Source of the DNA: Dehalococcoidales bacterium
GTDB lineage: Bacteria > Chloroflexota > Dehalococcoidia > Dehalococcoidales > UBA2162
Reading direction: 5' to 3'
DNA: 6,696 nt
Assembly: GCA_020343555.1 (NCBI GenBank)
Contig: CP070800.1
Coordinates: 527,970 to 534,665, forward strand
The first letter of the stretch is position 1; each line of letters starts with the position of its first letter. The notes under the pieces are model-generated. The model did not search any database. It was given only the letters and a program-made list of their open reading frames with translations, and had not been told where the DNA came from. The position numbers and the translations under genes are program-made. This document shows, piece by piece, positions 5,984-6,696 of the stretch.

Positions 5984-6220
5984 ATGAGAAATACCGCTAT
6001 TATGAATGGGGCGCTTATCGGTTTCGGACTGGGGTTTATCCTGGCGAGTATAGCCTTATACAGGCTGGTCGCTGATTACGTACCCCAGTATGCAAACACG
6101 TGGTATTTCCAGGGAATTGCCATCGTAGGCGGGGCCGGACTGATTGTCGGTATTATATTTGAAATAATTGAAAGAGTTAAAGCTAGAAATCAACCCGCAG
6201 AAACAGAAGAAATAGAATAA
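5984..6220 (+). CDS. Small two-helix membrane protein, function unknown
   Basis: This 78-residue protein has two hydrophobic segments. The first is about residues 9-29 (GALIGFGLGFILASIALYRL), the second about 43-63 (QGIAIVGGAGLIVGIIFEII). They are joined by a short polar loop (ADYVPQYANTWYF). The end is charged and finally acidic (ERVKARNQPAETEEIE), probably cytoplasmic with the N-terminus on the same side. Both helices are rich in glycine, which favours close helix packing. I do not recognise a family. It is judged real because a perfect AGGAGG (5971-5976) lies 7 bases before the ATG, the reading frame fills the space between a promoter candidate and lysS, and the composition is that of a membrane protein. 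lysS follows after 11 bases, so the two are probably co-transcribed. Confidence 0.75.
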   Translation: MRNTAIMNGALIGFGLGFILASIALYRLVADYVPQYANTWYFQGIAIVGGAGLIVGIIFEIIERVKARNQPAETEEIE

Positions 6221-6231
6221 ACAGGACTGAA

Positions 6232-6696
6232 ATGACATCAAGACTTGACCGCATAACACAGCAAAGAATCGACAAAGCAGAAAGCCTGCGTAATTCAGGT
6301 TTCGATCCTTACCCGAACAGCTATCAACGCACTCACACAGCGCTACAGGCAGTTAAGTTACTTGAAGCCATAGAAAAGGGTGAGGTTAAAGAAGAGAAGG
6401 TGTCCATTGCCGGACGCATCATGGCTAACAGATCGATGGGTAAAAGCTCATTCATAGATATCCGGGATGCAACCGGCAAGATCCAGCTTCTTTTCATGAA
6501 CACTAATCAAATGGATGAACAGAAACTGAAGGTATTCAAGAACCTTGATATTGGCGACTTCATAGGAGTCGAGGGTACTATTCTCAGGACGAGGACCGGA
6601 GAACCTACTATAAGAGTAGATAACTTCACTCTACTGTCAAAATCATTGCTGCCGTTACCGGATAAGTGGCACGGTCTGGTGGATGTTGAAACACGC
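6232..6696 (+). CDS. lysS: Lysyl-tRNA synthetase, class II (N-terminal 155 residues)
   Basis: LysRS charges tRNA-Lys with lysine in the cytosol. The window holds the N-terminal helix region (RIDKAESLRNSGFDPYP, residues 12-28) and the anticodon-binding OB-fold (about 56-137: VSIAGRIMANRSMGKSSFI, IRDATGKIQLLF, then LDIGDFIGVEGTILRTRTGE). The linker LLPLPDKWHGLVDVETR (139-155) normally leads straight into the YRQRYLDL catalytic start. The window ends there, so class II motifs 1-3 are not visible; the gene is cut by the window edge, not broken. The ATG at 6232 has AGGA (6223-6226) with a 5-base spacer. I see no T-box or other leader riboswitch before it. It is likely transcribed with the small membrane gene upstream. 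Confidence 0.95.
   Translation, partial: MTSRLDRITQQRIDKAESLRNSGFDPYPNSYQRTHTALQAVKLLEAIEKGEVKEEKVSIAGRIMANRSMGKSSFIDIRDATGKIQLLFMNTNQMDEQKLKVFKNLDIGDFIGVEGTILRTRTGEPTIRVDNFTLLSKSLLPLPDKWHGLVDVETR

Overview
The window looks like bacterial chromosome from a Chloroflexota lineage, perhaps Dehalococcoidia. Three things point there: the DUF3090/SCO1664 pair, which from family knowledge is found mainly in Actinobacteria and Chloroflexota; a URO-D paralogue of a kind I recall as common in Dehalococcoidia/SAR202-like genomes; and moderate base composition, with one GTG and one TTG start. The taxonomic call is inference from gene content. I see no rRNA, tRNA, CRISPR array, insertion sequence or phage gene.

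Layout. Bases 1-89 hold the C-terminal end of a DUF3090-family gene on the plus strand. It converges on a two-gene minus-strand unit (1841 down to 145): an SCO1664-family kinase-like protein followed by an inositol monophosphatase-family enzyme. A 210-base divergent intergenic region (1842-2051) carries a promoter candidate for each direction and a near-perfect palindrome between them. Everything to the right is on the plus strand: a URO-D superfamily protein (2052-3359), a HAD phosphatase (3423-4148), a SAM-dependent methyltransferase (4145-4951), recO (4953-5723), a 260-base intergenic region with a small repeat family and a promoter candidate, a two-helix membrane protein of 78 residues (5984-6220), and the first 155 codons of lysS (from 6232, running off the end).

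How the genes relate. The HAD phosphatase, methyltransferase and recO genes are packed tightly (an ATGA overlap, then a one-base gap) and are probably one transcript; the URO-D gene 63 bases upstream may belong to it. The small membrane protein and lysS are 11 bases apart and probably share the promoter near 5923-5951. The left-hand trio resembles the actinobacterial neighbourhood around mshC, where an IMPase-superfamily gene (cysQ), an SCO1664-family gene and a DUF3090 gene also lie together. The job of the SCO1664/DUF3090 pair is not known to me.

I see no clear candidate for a new multi-gene system. The points most worth a second look are the conserved but uncharacterised DUF3090/SCO1664/IMPase neighbourhood, the repeat cluster between recO and the small membrane gene, the palindrome upstream of the URO-D gene, and the URO-D protein, which lacks the usual metal-ligand motif of the methyltransferase branch.
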